Positions 7,761-16,790 of a stretch of DNA of 64,000 nucleotides are shown here, piece after piece (positions within the stretch are counted from its first letter, which is position 1; every line of letters starts with the position of its first letter). The position numbers were made by a program, and so were the translations under genes. The notes beneath the pieces were generated by a model. That model made no database searches. It was not told where the DNA came from and saw only the letters and a program-made list of their open reading frames with translations. The DNA comes from Lachnospiraceae bacterium (GTDB taxonomy: Bacteria; Bacillota; Clostridia; Lachnospirales; Lachnospiraceae). The stretch covers positions 1-64,000 of the forward strand of contig CAJTCV010000021.1 in the NCBI GenBank assembly GCA_910574805.1. Reading direction: 5' to 3'.

Positions 7761-9437
7761 ATGAAAAGAGCATGGTGGAAAGAAGCGGTGATTTATCAGA
7801 TTTATCCGCGCAGCTTTATGGACAGCAACGGCGACGGCATCGGCGACCTGCAGGGAATCATCAGCCGGCTGGACTATCTGAAATATCTGGGGATCGACGT
7901 GATCTGGCTCTCGCCGGTGTATCAGTCCCCCAATGACGACAACGGATACGACATCAGCGACTATCAGGATATTATGGACGAATTCGGTACGATGGCGGAC
8001 TTTGACGCGCTGCTGGCGGCCGCACACGAGCGCGGAATCAAGATCGTCATGGATCTGGTCGTCAATCATACATCGGATGAGCACCGGTGGTTTATGGAGA
8101 GCCGGAAGTCCAGGGACAACGCGTACCGCGATTACTATATCTGGCGCGAGGGCAAAGACGCCCAGACGCCGCCCAACAACTGGGGTTCCTGCTTCGGCGG
8201 CCCGGCATGGCAGTATGACGAGGCAACCGGCATGTACTACCTGCACCTTTTTTCCGCCAAACAGCCGGACTTAAACTGGGACAATCCCAGGGTACGCGAG
8301 GAAGTGTTTGACATGATGACGTGGTGGTGCGACAAGGGAATCGACGGCTTCCGCATGGACGTCATCAGTATGATCTCCAAGACGAAGGAGATGCCGGACG
8401 GAGAGGTACAGGGGTTATACGGCAGTTTTAATCCTTATTGTGTACACGGGCCCAACGTCCATAACTATTTACAGGAAATGAATGAAAAAGTGCTCTCAAA
8501 ATACGACATCATGACCGTGGGAGAGACCAGCGGCGTGACTACGGAGCTGGCGAAGCAGTACGCGGGCGAGGATACCCACGAACTGAACATGGTATTCCAG
8601 TTCGAGCATGTGGAGGGAGACGGCAAATACGGAAAGTGGACGGATGAGAAGATTCCCCTCACTACGCTCAAGAAAACACTGTCCCGCTGGCAAACGGAAC
8701 TTTACGGCAGGGCATGGAACAGCCTGTTCTGGGACAATCACGACCAGCCGCGCGCGGTCTCGCGTTTCGGCGACGACCGTCCCCAGTACCGGGAGATGTC
8801 CGCGAAGATGCTGGCCACCTGCCTGCATATGCTGCAGGGGACGCCGTACATCTATCAGGGAGAAGAGCTGGGCATGACGAATTATCCGTTCCGGAGCCCG
8901 GAGGACTTCCGCGATATCGAGAGCGTCAACGCCTACCGGGAATGGTGCAAAGAAGGGCCTCTGTCCCATGAAGTGTTCTGGCCCTGCATTACGTTTAAGA
9001 GCCGCGATAACGCCAGGACGCCGGTCCAGTGGGATGATTCCCCGCAGGCAGGCTTTACCGCGGGCACCCCGTGGATCGCGGTAAATCCCAACTATACAGA
9101 GATCAACGCCAAAGCGGAGACCGCTGACCCCGATTCCGTGTTCCATTATTATAAGAAACTGATCTCCCTCCGAAAAGAGCATCCGATCATCGTATACGGA
9201 AAGTATGAGCCGATGCTGGAGGACAACGAAGAACTGTTTGTCTATACAAGAGAGATGGACGGCGAGAAACTGCTGGTTGTATGCAGCTTCTGCGATCACG
9301 AGACGCACGTTACCATCCCGGCAGAATTTACAGGAGCCTCCTGCCTGATCTCCAACACGGGGAACGCGTACGACAGGACCGAACTGACACTGAAGCCGTA
9401 CGAGGCTTTTGTACTGCGAAAAAGCGGGGAAAGATAA
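7761..9437 (+). CDS. GH13 oligo-1,6-glucosidase-like alpha-glucosidase
   Basis: This 558-residue enzyme is a paralogue of the preceding one with the same architecture (WWKEAVIYQIYPRSF, DSNGDGIGDLQG). Catalytic residues are Asp in GFRMDVI (about 200), Glu in TVGETSG (about 255) and Asp in DNHDQPR (about 327). The residue after the nucleophile is Val, the feature associated in this subfamily with cleavage of alpha-1,6 bonds (isomaltose, panose). With its Ala-bearing neighbour it would let the cell degrade both linkages of branched malto- and isomalto-oligosaccharides. The gene starts 106 bases after the first one, and a strong terminator follows. Exact substrates are inferred. Confidence 0.9.
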   Translation: MKRAWWKEAVIYQIYPRSFMDSNGDGIGDLQGIISRLDYLKYLGIDVIWLSPVYQSPNDDNGYDISDYQDIMDEFGTMADFDALLAAAHERGIKIVMDLVVNHTSDEHRWFMESRKSRDNAYRDYYIWREGKDAQTPPNNWGSCFGGPAWQYDEATGMYYLHLFSAKQPDLNWDNPRVREEVFDMMTWWCDKGIDGFRMDVISMISKTKEMPDGEVQGLYGSFNPYCVHGPNVHNYLQEMNEKVLSKYDIMTVGETSGVTTELAKQYAGEDTHELNMVFQFEHVEGDGKYGKWTDEKIPLTTLKKTLSRWQTELYGRAWNSLFWDNHDQPRAVSRFGDDRPQYREMSAKMLATCLHMLQGTPYIYQGEELGMTNYPFRSPEDFRDIESVNAYREWCKEGPLSHEVFWPCITFKSRDNARTPVQWDDSPQAGFTAGTPWIAVNPNYTEINAKAETADPDSVFHYYKKLISLRKEHPIIVYGKYEPMLEDNEELFVYTREMDGEKLLVVCSFCDHETHVTIPAEFTGASCLISNTGNAYDRTELTLKPYEAFVLRKSGER

Positions 9438-9459
9438 ACACGAAACAGAAACAGAAAGA

Positions 9460-9512
9460 ATAACTGTAAAATGCCGGACCCCTCTCCGGCATTTTACAGT
9501 TATCTTTTTATC
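9460..9512. terminator. bidirectional terminator
   Basis: An 18-bp perfect stem (9460-9477 with 9486-9503, core AACTGTAAAATGCCGG) and an 8-base loop are followed by CTTTTTATC. It sits between convergent genes and can serve both. Confidence 0.9.
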
Positions 9513-9520
9513 AAAACAGC

Positions 9521-10897
9521 TCACGAGAACAAATCCTCTAACGTAAACATCATTACATGTTCCATATTCGCTTCGAAACCGGCTCTGGAAAAAAATCCGT
9601 ATTTATAACAGGAAAGCGGGCTGTTTTCCACCTGTGCGATCTCCTGTTCCATCAATTTCCGGGTAAGTGGCGCCTTTCTGAATTTTGCTTCATAAAAGAT
9701 ATAACCCCTGGAATCCAGCGTCACAATATCAAATTCCCCGTTCATTTTCTTTTTGGGATCATCATAATAATATGTTCCGATTTTTTCAAAAGGCTCTTCC
9801 AGACGGCCAAGGCGGTTCTGCCGAATCAGATACTGCCTGCAGACCTCCTCGAACATCCGAGGTACATGCTTTTCTTCAAAATCCTGCTTAATATACCGGT
9901 CAAAAAACAGTTCCGGTTCCATGACATTCATTTGAGAAGAATACCGGAAAATATAACGATAATAAAACAATGACAGTGAATCTGCAATGTAATAACCGGA
10001 TTTTCTACGATTATTTTCATCGTTGATCGGCGCTTCTTTTCTTACGAGCTCCATCCGGATCAGCTTTTCCAGTGTATCTGCCAGTGTCGGACTGCTGGAT
10101 ACATGAGATTGAGACAGGATATCGCTGTATCTGGAATATCCTCTTGCCAGCGCGTCAAAAACCTCATTTGCGTTTACCATTTTGGAAACCTCTGATCTCA
10201 GATACATGGAAATTTCCATTTCCAGACGCGCTCCCGGAGAGGCGATCAGATCGATCACATTCTCTTTCACCGTCAGAGCAGGATCGATCAGCCGGTTATA
10301 GTAAGGAATCCCTCCGAAGACACTGTACAGTTTTACCTTATCCTCGTCCGAAAATGTTCGATAAAACAGAGCGGATTCATAATAATCCATGGGCTTTAAT
10401 TCCATGGTCAGATCAATTCTGCCGTACAGGGGACTTTGAACCAGCAGAAGCGACTTCATGGTATCCACAAAAGAACCGCAGACAATCAACTTCAGCTGCG
10501 AAGTCTCTTTATATTGGTCGATCAAAACCTGGAGAATGCTGTCCATACCTTTCACCACGTCACGGATATAGGAATACTCATCCAAGACCAGAATCAGCCT
10601 TTCTTTTTCCGCCTGCCGAAAAAGAAAATCCAGCACTTCTTCCATTTTTGAAAATGCCAGCCGTGGGTAACCGTATTTTTCGGAAATCAGCAGAGAGAGG
10701 CTCTCCACATTGTTCATTTCCGTGGTCTGCCTGCACTCATAATAGACGCTGGAAATATCCGTCTCCCGCAGGCTCTGTTTAATCAACTCGCTCTTTCCCA
10801 CTCTTCTCCTGCCATAAATCAATGCCGCCATCTGAGATGTTCTGGAATAAAAGCGCTCCAGACTCTTCTTTTCCTTCTCTCTGCCATAAAAAATCAT
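9521..10897 (-). CDS. P-loop ATPase with DUF234-type nuclease-like C-terminus
   Basis: This 458-residue protein belongs to the archaeal-type ATPase group. It has a Walker A motif (YGRRRVGKSEL, about 29-39), a Walker B motif (LILVLDEYSYI, about 98-108), a winged-helix middle section and a C-terminal DUF234-like domain. That domain has the PD-(D/E)XK signature: EFDIV followed by YIFYEAKF, giving D and E-x-K. The role of this family is not settled; it is common in mobile or defence-rich parts of gut Firmicute genomes. It has its own promoter, whose -35 box overlaps the stop codon of the upstream ATPase gene. It shares only the P-loop plus nuclease plan with 10959-12662 and 18421-20007. Confidence 0.85.
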   Translation of the reverse strand: MIFYGREKEKKSLERFYSRTSQMAALIYGRRRVGKSELIKQSLRETDISSVYYECRQTTEMNNVESLSLLISEKYGYPRLAFSKMEEVLDFLFRQAEKERLILVLDEYSYIRDVVKGMDSILQVLIDQYKETSQLKLIVCGSFVDTMKSLLLVQSPLYGRIDLTMELKPMDYYESALFYRTFSDEDKVKLYSVFGGIPYYNRLIDPALTVKENVIDLIASPGARLEMEISMYLRSEVSKMVNANEVFDALARGYSRYSDILSQSHVSSSPTLADTLEKLIRMELVRKEAPINDENNRRKSGYYIADSLSLFYYRYIFRYSSQMNVMEPELFFDRYIKQDFEEKHVPRMFEEVCRQYLIRQNRLGRLEEPFEKIGTYYYDDPKKKMNGEFDIVTLDSRGYIFYEAKFRKAPLTRKLMEQEIAQVENSPLSCYKYGFFSRAGFEANMEHVMMFTLEDLFS

Positions 10898-10933
10898 TTA
10901 CTCGGTTTCCTCCGACTCGGTTATTTCCGAGTT

Positions 10934-10962
10934 ATTATAAAATATTTTCATAGCTTTGTCAA
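10934..10962 (-). promoter_or_regulatory. sigma-70 type promoter of the DUF234 ATPase gene
   Basis: On the minus strand a perfect TTGACA (10957-10962) and TATAAT (10934-10939) are 17 bases apart. A small inverted repeat (CTCGG AAATA ACCGAG) follows in the leader. Confidence 0.85.
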
Positions 10963-12662
10963 AGCCGGATTCCCTCTTCCCCGATCAGCACCTTCTTCCC
11001 TTCAAACGCAAACCCGTATTTTCGGATCTGCTCCGGAGCGATCCCCCTGCTTCGGAGCGCAATTTCATACTGCATTTTCTCGATCTGATCCAGAGCCGAA
11101 CGGACGGCGTCCTCCAGCGTCTCCCCGCGATCCGCACGCGCCACCTTGAACTCGATCAGAAACGCGTCCCGTCCTTTCTCCTTTGGCTCCAGCATGATGT
11201 CATATCTGCCAAAACCGCTCTCCCGATTGGAGGTAATCACATACCGGTCCTGCAGTTCCGCCAGAAGCCCCAGCACAAATCCATGGTAGAAGCGCTCCGG
11301 CTGCGTCTTTTGGGAAGGCTTCTTCCCCGTATCAAAGCTGCTGAACAGTTCGCAGGAGATGGCGTTCATATAATCGTTCATCCCTTCCAGGTCGCCCTTA
11401 AGCAGCGCCTTATAAAATGCGTTCTGCACGCCCCGGCACTCCCGGAACCATCCCCGGATCATCTGCAGGAACATATAGCGGACCTCCAGATTGGTCAGCC
11501 TCAGATCATATTCCATTTCCATCCGGTCGGTATTGAACCTGGCGTTCACCGCTTTTAAATAGCCGCCGGCCAGCAGCAGGCTCCACACCGCTTCGTCGCC
11601 CTGATCCAGCTGACTGAACACAATCTGTTCATCCAGAGCCGTATGAAGAGTCCCGCCGCACAGCAGTTCTTCCATCACCATCTTCATATCCGGACTGCCT
11701 TCTCTGACCAGTTTATCCACCAGGCTGTTGGAACTGGTGTTTGCCCAGTAGGGGGCGGCTCTGCCTGTATCCAGAAAATTGATAATGGACCATGGATTGT
11801 AAATCTCCTGACTGCTGCCAAAGACAAAGCCGTCATACCACGTTTTTACTTCTTCTTTCCGCTCGGACAGACCGAACTCATCCAGCGCCGCGAACACCTC
11901 CTTTTCCGTAAATCCAAAACTGTCCCTGTACTCTTCGGAAGTAACCGTCACTATTTTCAGATTATTCAGATCCGAAAACATGGATTCCCTGCTCACCCGG
12001 GTAATTCCCGTCATGATCGCACGCTCCAGATACGGGTTGGTTTTAAATGCGGCATTGAACATGCTTCTGATAAAGTTCACCAGCTCCTCCCAGTATCCAT
12101 GAACATACGCTTCCTGCATGGGCGTATCGTATTCGTCCAGAAGAATGATCACCTTTTTCCCATAATAACGGCACAGGTACTCCGATAGCTGGTTCAGCGA
12201 CAACGTTACATCCACATCTCCCATGTCCACGTTTTTTCTGCGAAATACTTCTTTTTCTTCAGCGGTAAGGCAGCCGCTCTCCAACAAAAACGCGTGTCTG
12301 GCATACAGGCTGACAATCAGCTGGGCGATCTTCTCACGGGCATGAAGGTAATCCTTTTCTTTGATATTGGCGAAGGAAAGACTGATCACCGGATAAGTCC
12401 CCTGGAACTTCCGGTATGTTTCCTCTCTCCAGACAGACAGGCCCTCGAACAGATCCGATCTGCCCGCGTAATTTACAGAAAAAAACTTCTCCACCATATC
12501 CATGGTCAAAGTCTTTCCGAAACGCCTGGGCCGGGTAATCAGGGTAACGTCATCTCCGTTTACCCACCATTCTCTGATAAAATCCGTTTTATCAATATAC
12601 ATATAATTATTTTCGATTATTTTTTCAAAACTCTGAATTCCGATTCCTGCTGTTCTTGCCAT
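10959..12662 (-). CDS. AAA-ATPase-like protein with PD-(D/E)XK C-terminus
   Basis: This 567-residue protein belongs to the widespread AAA-ATPase-like (PF09820) plus PD-(D/E)XK nuclease (PF08011) family. It shows KTDFIREWW at the front, Walker A RPRRFGKTLTMDM (about 40-52), Walker B VIILLDEYDTPMQEA (about 170), and a C-terminal nuclease-like motif, GRYDIMLEPKEKG then FLIEFKVA (D, E-x-K). The family is highly amplified in Lachnospiraceae and Bacteroides, and its function is not established; a mobile-element or nuclease role is often assumed. GGGGG precedes the ATG. A long palindrome containing a perfect promoter lies upstream and is shared with 18421-20007. The DUF234 ATPase gene follows immediately. 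Confidence 0.88.
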   Translation of the reverse strand: MARTAGIGIQSFEKIIENNYMYIDKTDFIREWWVNGDDVTLITRPRRFGKTLTMDMVEKFFSVNYAGRSDLFEGLSVWREETYRKFQGTYPVISLSFANIKEKDYLHAREKIAQLIVSLYARHAFLLESGCLTAEEKEVFRRKNVDMGDVDVTLSLNQLSEYLCRYYGKKVIILLDEYDTPMQEAYVHGYWEELVNFIRSMFNAAFKTNPYLERAIMTGITRVSRESMFSDLNNLKIVTVTSEEYRDSFGFTEKEVFAALDEFGLSERKEEVKTWYDGFVFGSSQEIYNPWSIINFLDTGRAAPYWANTSSNSLVDKLVREGSPDMKMVMEELLCGGTLHTALDEQIVFSQLDQGDEAVWSLLLAGGYLKAVNARFNTDRMEMEYDLRLTNLEVRYMFLQMIRGWFRECRGVQNAFYKALLKGDLEGMNDYMNAISCELFSSFDTGKKPSQKTQPERFYHGFVLGLLAELQDRYVITSNRESGFGRYDIMLEPKEKGRDAFLIEFKVARADRGETLEDAVRSALDQIEKMQYEIALRSRGIAPEQIRKYGFAFEGKKVLIGEEGIRL

Positions 12663-12741
12663 AGATTGAATCCCCCCTGAAAATCCACTCCATCAATACT
12701 GTGCGATTCCATCTTCATGGAATTTTCCTGATAATAAGTTC

Positions 12742-12796
12742 ACCCCGGAAAAAACGGCTGTATATTTATTATAACCGCTTTTTTCCGGGGTGTAAA
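12742..12796 (-). promoter_or_regulatory. promoter embedded in a palindrome, copy 1
   Basis: On the minus strand TTTACA (12791-12796) and TATAAT (12768-12773) are exactly 17 bases apart. The spacer, -10 box and start region fall inside an inverted repeat with CCCCGGAAAAAA and TTTTTTCCGGGG arms. A near-identical arrangement lies at 20061-20108 before the sister gene. A repressor site is a natural reading; a cruciform or RNA hairpin at the 5' end is the alternative. Confidence 0.8.
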
Positions 12797-12831
12797 CGGA
12801 GAAACTTTTTTCGTTCTGAAGTATTCTGCCT

Positions 12832-13812
12832 TTAATATTCTACTTTCCACATATACCGGCGGGTTGTGTAATCAACACCGGTTGCCTTTGACAGCGCTTT
12901 CATGTACACATTGTTCAGGACAGGCGTAAAAAGAAGATGATTAAAATACTCTGCCACAGAGTCTTTCAGGTTATTCAGTCCCAGCTCCTTTGCATCCAGC
13001 ATGTATACCTTATCGCCGGCATATTTTTTCATAAACGTAATCGCCCTCTCGTCCGCCTTTCTGGTTCTTCCGTCTGCAATCAGTAAGAAAAAGGCTTCAT
13101 TCTTATCAGTGATCTCAAACGGTCCGTGGAAGAAGTCACAACTGTTAAAGGTAGGCGACTGGATCTGAAGCATTTCCAGGATATTGCAGGTTGAAAAGAT
13201 GCGTCCGGAACCGTATGCAGGACCGCTTGCAAGAACGGTAATGCATGTTTCATTCTTCATCTGCTCCGCCCACTTTTCTGCCAGCGGCGCGCAATATTCC
13301 CTCGCTTTCACATAAGCCGGCTGTATCTTCGTAAAAGCATCCATGGCATCCGCATAATTTTCGTAGCCTTCCGAAATATCTACCATCGCCATTGCCATGC
13401 GGAGTGCATTTCCCGCATTGGTCCGGCTCTGATCTTTATCATCTTCCCAGATGCTTCCATACTGCACATTGTAATCGCATACCTTTGTCAGCTCGGATTC
13501 ATCCACATACTGGCTGACGGTAACTGCCCCAAGCTTTTTCGCAACTCTGGCTGCCTCAATCGTCTCTCTGGTTCCTCTCATGGACGTAAGTACCACGATG
13601 GTATTTTGGCCCACACATTTCGGCGGCGCATAGACAAATTCACTGCTTGTAATCTGCTGTGAACGCACCACCGTAGATTCACGGTCCATAAAATACTGCG
13701 CTGCATAGTGGCCGTCATGCGATCCTCCTGCCGCAACCCATACGACATTTTTCAAACCGCCGTCCGCTTCCATATCCTTCATGATTTTTTCCATAAGTTC
13801 TCTGATTTCCAT
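12832..13812 (-). CDS. SIS-domain protein, fructosamine-6-phosphate deglycase-like
   Basis: This 326-residue protein has two SIS (sugar isomerase) folds: WVAAGGSHDGHYAAQYF near residue 25 and VLASGPAYGSGRIFSTCN near 195. It lacks the glutaminase domain of GlmS, like FrlB and the Gfr deglycases, which split phosphorylated Amadori products (fructoselysine- or glucoselysine-6-phosphate) into glucose-6-phosphate and an amino acid. ATTAATGCC-type features for other SIS enzymes are absent. It is the last gene of a PTS operon whose transporter would deliver the 6-phosphorylated substrate. AAAAGGAGATTGACG precedes the ATG. A phosphosugar isomerase or amino-sugar deaminase role remains possible. Confidence 0.8.
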   Translation of the reverse strand: MEIRELMEKIMKDMEADGGLKNVVWVAAGGSHDGHYAAQYFMDRESTVVRSQQITSSEFVYAPPKCVGQNTIVVLTSMRGTRETIEAARVAKKLGAVTVSQYVDESELTKVCDYNVQYGSIWEDDKDQSRTNAGNALRMAMAMVDISEGYENYADAMDAFTKIQPAYVKAREYCAPLAEKWAEQMKNETCITVLASGPAYGSGRIFSTCNILEMLQIQSPTFNSCDFFHGPFEITDKNEAFFLLIADGRTRKADERAITFMKKYAGDKVYMLDAKELGLNNLKDSVAEYFNHLLFTPVLNNVYMKALSKATGVDYTTRRYMWKVEY

Positions 13813-13840
13813 ATCGTCAATCTCCTTTTATATATTATGT

Positions 13841-14644
13841 TTACAACTGTTCCATATGTTCGATTGCTTCCGCCACCGCATCATGATCATTATCGCTTAC
13901 AATAAAGTCAGCCTTGTCTTTGATACACTCCAGCGCGTTTCCCACTGCAAATCCCACATCCGCCGCCTGTATCATCTCATAATCATTGTTATGGTCCCCA
14001 ATACAGCAAAGCTTTCTGTCAGAAAGCCCGAACAGCTTTCGATACCGCAGTACCGCACTGCCTTTTGACACTTCCGACGCTACGATCTCTCTGGAGTAAA
14101 CTCCGGTAGCCAGCCATCGGCATCCCTCCGGCATGGTTGCTCCAAGGCAGGCGTCCAGAGCTTCCGGATTCATCAGATCCGTTGTCAGTTCCGCTTTGAT
14201 CCAATTCTCCGGAAATTCTTCAAGTTCCGGTACTTCCGTATAAGGAAGCCCCTCTCTTTTCACAAACTGCATATAGATCGGTGTAGGACGACAGGTATAG
14301 ATTCCGGACTCCGTCATAATCTGGATTCCCAGCTTCGGAAATTCCAGAGCCAGTTCCTTCATATAAGCTTTTATACATTCCGGAAGCTGTTTTATCCAGA
14401 TCATCTGCTTCTTCTGATAATCATAAATGCAGCTTCCATTGTATAAAATTACCGGCATCTGAATGTTTATCATCTGCTGGTAAGGCCGCAGACCGGTTAC
14501 GGAACGTCCGGTTGCAACCGTAAACAGTCCGCCTTTTTTCTGAAACTCCCATATTGCGTTCCGATTTCTGTCTGATATATGTTTCCTGCTGTCAAACAGC
14601 GTATCGTCCATATCAGATACCAGCATTAACTGATTTGGATTCAT
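13841..14644 (-). CDS. Cof-type HAD-IIB phosphatase
   Basis: This 267-residue HAD hydrolase has motif I VSDMDDTLFDS (nucleophile and acid Asp, about 9-19), motif II VATGRS (about 42-47), a C2B-type cap in the middle, motif III Lys in SKGSAVLRY and motif IV CIGDHNNDYEMI (about 216-227). Family members dephosphorylate sugar phosphates or phospholipid precursors in the cytoplasm. It lies between the PTS EIID gene (6 bases upstream) and the SIS-domain gene (28 bases downstream), so it is part of the same operon. It may relieve phosphosugar accumulation or act in the pathway; the substrate is unknown. Confidence 0.88.
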   Translation of the reverse strand: MNPNQLMLVSDMDDTLFDSRKHISDRNRNAIWEFQKKGGLFTVATGRSVTGLRPYQQMINIQMPVILYNGSCIYDYQKKQMIWIKQLPECIKAYMKELALEFPKLGIQIMTESGIYTCRPTPIYMQFVKREGLPYTEVPELEEFPENWIKAELTTDLMNPEALDACLGATMPEGCRWLATGVYSREIVASEVSKGSAVLRYRKLFGLSDRKLCCIGDHNNDYEMIQAADVGFAVGNALECIKDKADFIVSDNDHDAVAEAIEHMEQL

Positions 14645-14650
14645 TCTCTG

Positions 14651-15493
14651 CTACACTCCCAGGATTCCAAAACCTGCACACACTATCGATACCGCGATGA
14701 TCCCAAAAAGCAGCCATGTGGTCTTGACATTTTTCCCAAGCAGCCAGTAGATCAGGGCGGTCACACACACCGGAAGCAGACAGGGCATAATCGAATCCAG
14801 AATTCCCTGAAGCTCTGTCACACCGTCACCGGAGCCAAAGGTAATCGGCATCCTTACGGTGACCATCGTCGCAATCATCGAACCAATGGTCATAAGACCG
14901 ACAATCCCCGTCATATTGGTAACCTTATTCATCAGGCCTGATTTCTGCAGTTTCTCCAGCAAAGTAGTACCCAGCTCATATCCCTTCATCATGCCAAGAT
15001 ATCTTACAAGAAACGCCGGAATATTATATAACAGAAGAAACAGTACTGCACCAAACGGATTTCCGTTCATGCACAGCGAAGCGCCGATTCCTGCAGCTAT
15101 GATGCGCAGCGTCCCAAGAAAAATGGAATCGCCGATGCCCGAAAGCGGCCCCATAAGGCTGGCCTTCACATTACTGATGGAAGAGGTATCAAAAGCCGGA
15201 TCTTTGGCTTTTCTTTCTTCCATGGCTGTCACAATGCCAAGAACAAGCGTGGAAAAATATACGGTGATATTAAAGAACTCCATATGTCTTTGCAGCGCCT
15301 CTGCCCGCTCTTCTTTTGTTTGATACAGCTTTTCAATCACCGGAGTCATGGAATACGCAAATCCCATATGGTCCTGCCTCACATAATTCCAGGAAATCTC
15401 AAACGGAAGCGACTTCCAGAATATTTTTCTCAGATCTTTTCTGGTAATCACAGAAGTGTTTTCTGTCCGCGTTTCATTAGAAGTCTTCATCAT
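14651..15493 (-). CDS. PTS mannose-family EIID membrane component
   Basis: This 280-residue component works with EIIC to move the sugar across the membrane. The N-terminal ITRKDLRKIFWKSLPFEISW and DHMGFAYSMTPVIEKLY are typical of EIID (ManZ family), as are GPLSGIGDSIFLGTLR and the C-terminal hydrophobic helices. Its ATG overlaps the end of the EIIC gene by 17 bases, suggesting translational coupling. GGAGAAATGGAGG lies upstream inside EIIC. It belongs to a complete A-B-C-D set. Confidence 0.9.
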   Translation of the reverse strand: MMKTSNETRTENTSVITRKDLRKIFWKSLPFEISWNYVRQDHMGFAYSMTPVIEKLYQTKEERAEALQRHMEFFNITVYFSTLVLGIVTAMEERKAKDPAFDTSSISNVKASLMGPLSGIGDSIFLGTLRIIAAGIGASLCMNGNPFGAVLFLLLYNIPAFLVRYLGMMKGYELGTTLLEKLQKSGLMNKVTNMTGIVGLMTIGSMIATMVTVRMPITFGSGDGVTELQGILDSIMPCLLPVCVTALIYWLLGKNVKTTWLLFGIIAVSIVCAGFGILGV

Positions 15494-16262
15494 CTTCTAC
15501 CTCCATTTCTCCTGCACCCGCTGCTGCCGGCCGTGCTTCTCCAAATCCGCCAAATGCCATCAGCGCCACGATACTTACTGCCATAATGGCCACTCCAAGC
15601 ACCGGCAGTCCCAGATAGGCTGTCATAACAAATCCGACTGCCAGGAACGCCGCAATCTTTTTATTCAGAATCATCCGCAGCAGTATTGCAAATCCAAGCG
15701 CAGGCAGAATTCCTGCGGAAATTGTCAGGCCGTCCTGGACGAACTGAGGAATCGCGTTCAATACGCTCTCCATTACACTGCTGCCCAGATAATACGCCAC
15801 TGCCACCAGAACCGCCAGCGGCAGATACATTCCAAAGATGCCGCCAAACCAGTGCATTCTCGATACGCCCCTGATATCTCCCTGTTCCGCATATTTATCC
15901 GCACGGTTTGCAAAAAGCGGTACAATCGCAATAAACAGAAAATTTCTAAGCAGCATAACAAGCATTGCAATCGGAAGCCCCAGAGCCACCGCCATTCCTG
16001 CGTCTTTATGTCCGGCAATCGCAAACGCAGTTCCCAGAATACCCCCTGAGACCACCTCCGGCGGCAATGCGGCGCCTACTCCCACCGCACCCATCATAGC
16101 CAGCTCTACCGTTGCTCCGATCACGCATCCGGCCTGCAGATCCCCCATTACAAGACCGACCAGCGGCCCTAAAACCAGCGGTCTTGTCTGCAGTGACTTG
16201 CCTGTAAAATAGTCGCTGTATCCAAAACACGCAATCAGAAATATCAATAACACTTTGATCAT
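15477..16262 (-). CDS. PTS mannose-family EIIC membrane component
   Basis: This 261-residue integral membrane protein has several hydrophobic helices. Family marks include RPLVLGPLVGLVMGDLQAGC (about 27-46), GATVELAMMGAVGVGAALPP and VSGGILGTAFAI. EIIC of this family forms the transmembrane channel together with EIID. The acidic tail (EVEDDEDF) encodes the overlap with the EIID start. It lies 38 bases after EIIB in the same operon. Substrate specificity within the mannose family cannot be read directly; the accompanying deglycase-like gene points to an Amadori compound. Confidence 0.9.
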   Translation of the reverse strand: MIKVLLIFLIACFGYSDYFTGKSLQTRPLVLGPLVGLVMGDLQAGCVIGATVELAMMGAVGVGAALPPEVVSGGILGTAFAIAGHKDAGMAVALGLPIAMLVMLLRNFLFIAIVPLFANRADKYAEQGDIRGVSRMHWFGGIFGMYLPLAVLVAVAYYLGSSVMESVLNAIPQFVQDGLTISAGILPALGFAILLRMILNKKIAAFLAVGFVMTAYLGLPVLGVAIMAVSIVALMAFGGFGEARPAAAGAGEMEVEDDEDF

Positions 16263-16300
16263 TGCCTTATCCTCTCTTCTTCCTTCTTTCTCCGGATGCT

Positions 16301-16771
16301 TTACAATGCCTGTACTGCATTGATTTTCTTGTCATTGGGCACCTGCCGGATTTCAACCTCCACCCTGGCATCCGCCATTTTCCGGATCAGTTCTTCTTCC
16401 TCAGGCAGCACGTTTACAGATTTTGAGATATTCCGGGTGCCTTCTTTCGCTTTTACCAGCCCCAGGTTTACTTTATCCACTTCCGGAACGGCAAGCGCCA
16501 GCTTCGCCGCGTCCTCAATGGATTCCACAACAATGAACAGTCTGTACTTATCCGTCACGCCGGACTTCAAAGCTGTTATGGAATCTTCCATATTTTTGAT
16601 GACCAGTTTTGTTCCTGCCGGCTTTGCCAGCTTCATCGTCGTCTTCCTCAATTCATCCGTTACTACGGCATCATTGGCAATCAGTATGCAGTCCGCACCC
16701 AGACCGGACGTCCAGGAAACCGCTGTCTGGCCGTGTAACAGTCTGCAATCCACCCTTGTCATTAAAATCAT
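16301..16771 (-). CDS. PTS mannose-family EIIB component
   Basis: This 156-residue cytoplasmic phosphocarrier transfers phosphate from EIIA to the incoming sugar. The phospho-accepting His is in TRVDCRLLHGQTAVSW (His13), the classical EIIB-Man motif. The frame is open to 16804, but AGGAGGAGG lies just before the ATG at 16771, and starting there gives the normal family N-terminus. It is 19 bases downstream of the EIIA gene. The protein appears intact. Confidence 0.9.
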   Translation of the reverse strand: MILMTRVDCRLLHGQTAVSWTSGLGADCILIANDAVVTDELRKTTMKLAKPAGTKLVIKNMEDSITALKSGVTDKYRLFIVVESIEDAAKLALAVPEVDKVNLGLVKAKEGTRNISKSVNVLPEEEELIRKMADARVEVEIRQVPNDKKINAVQAL

Positions 16772-16790
16772 GCTGAAATCCTCCTCCTGA

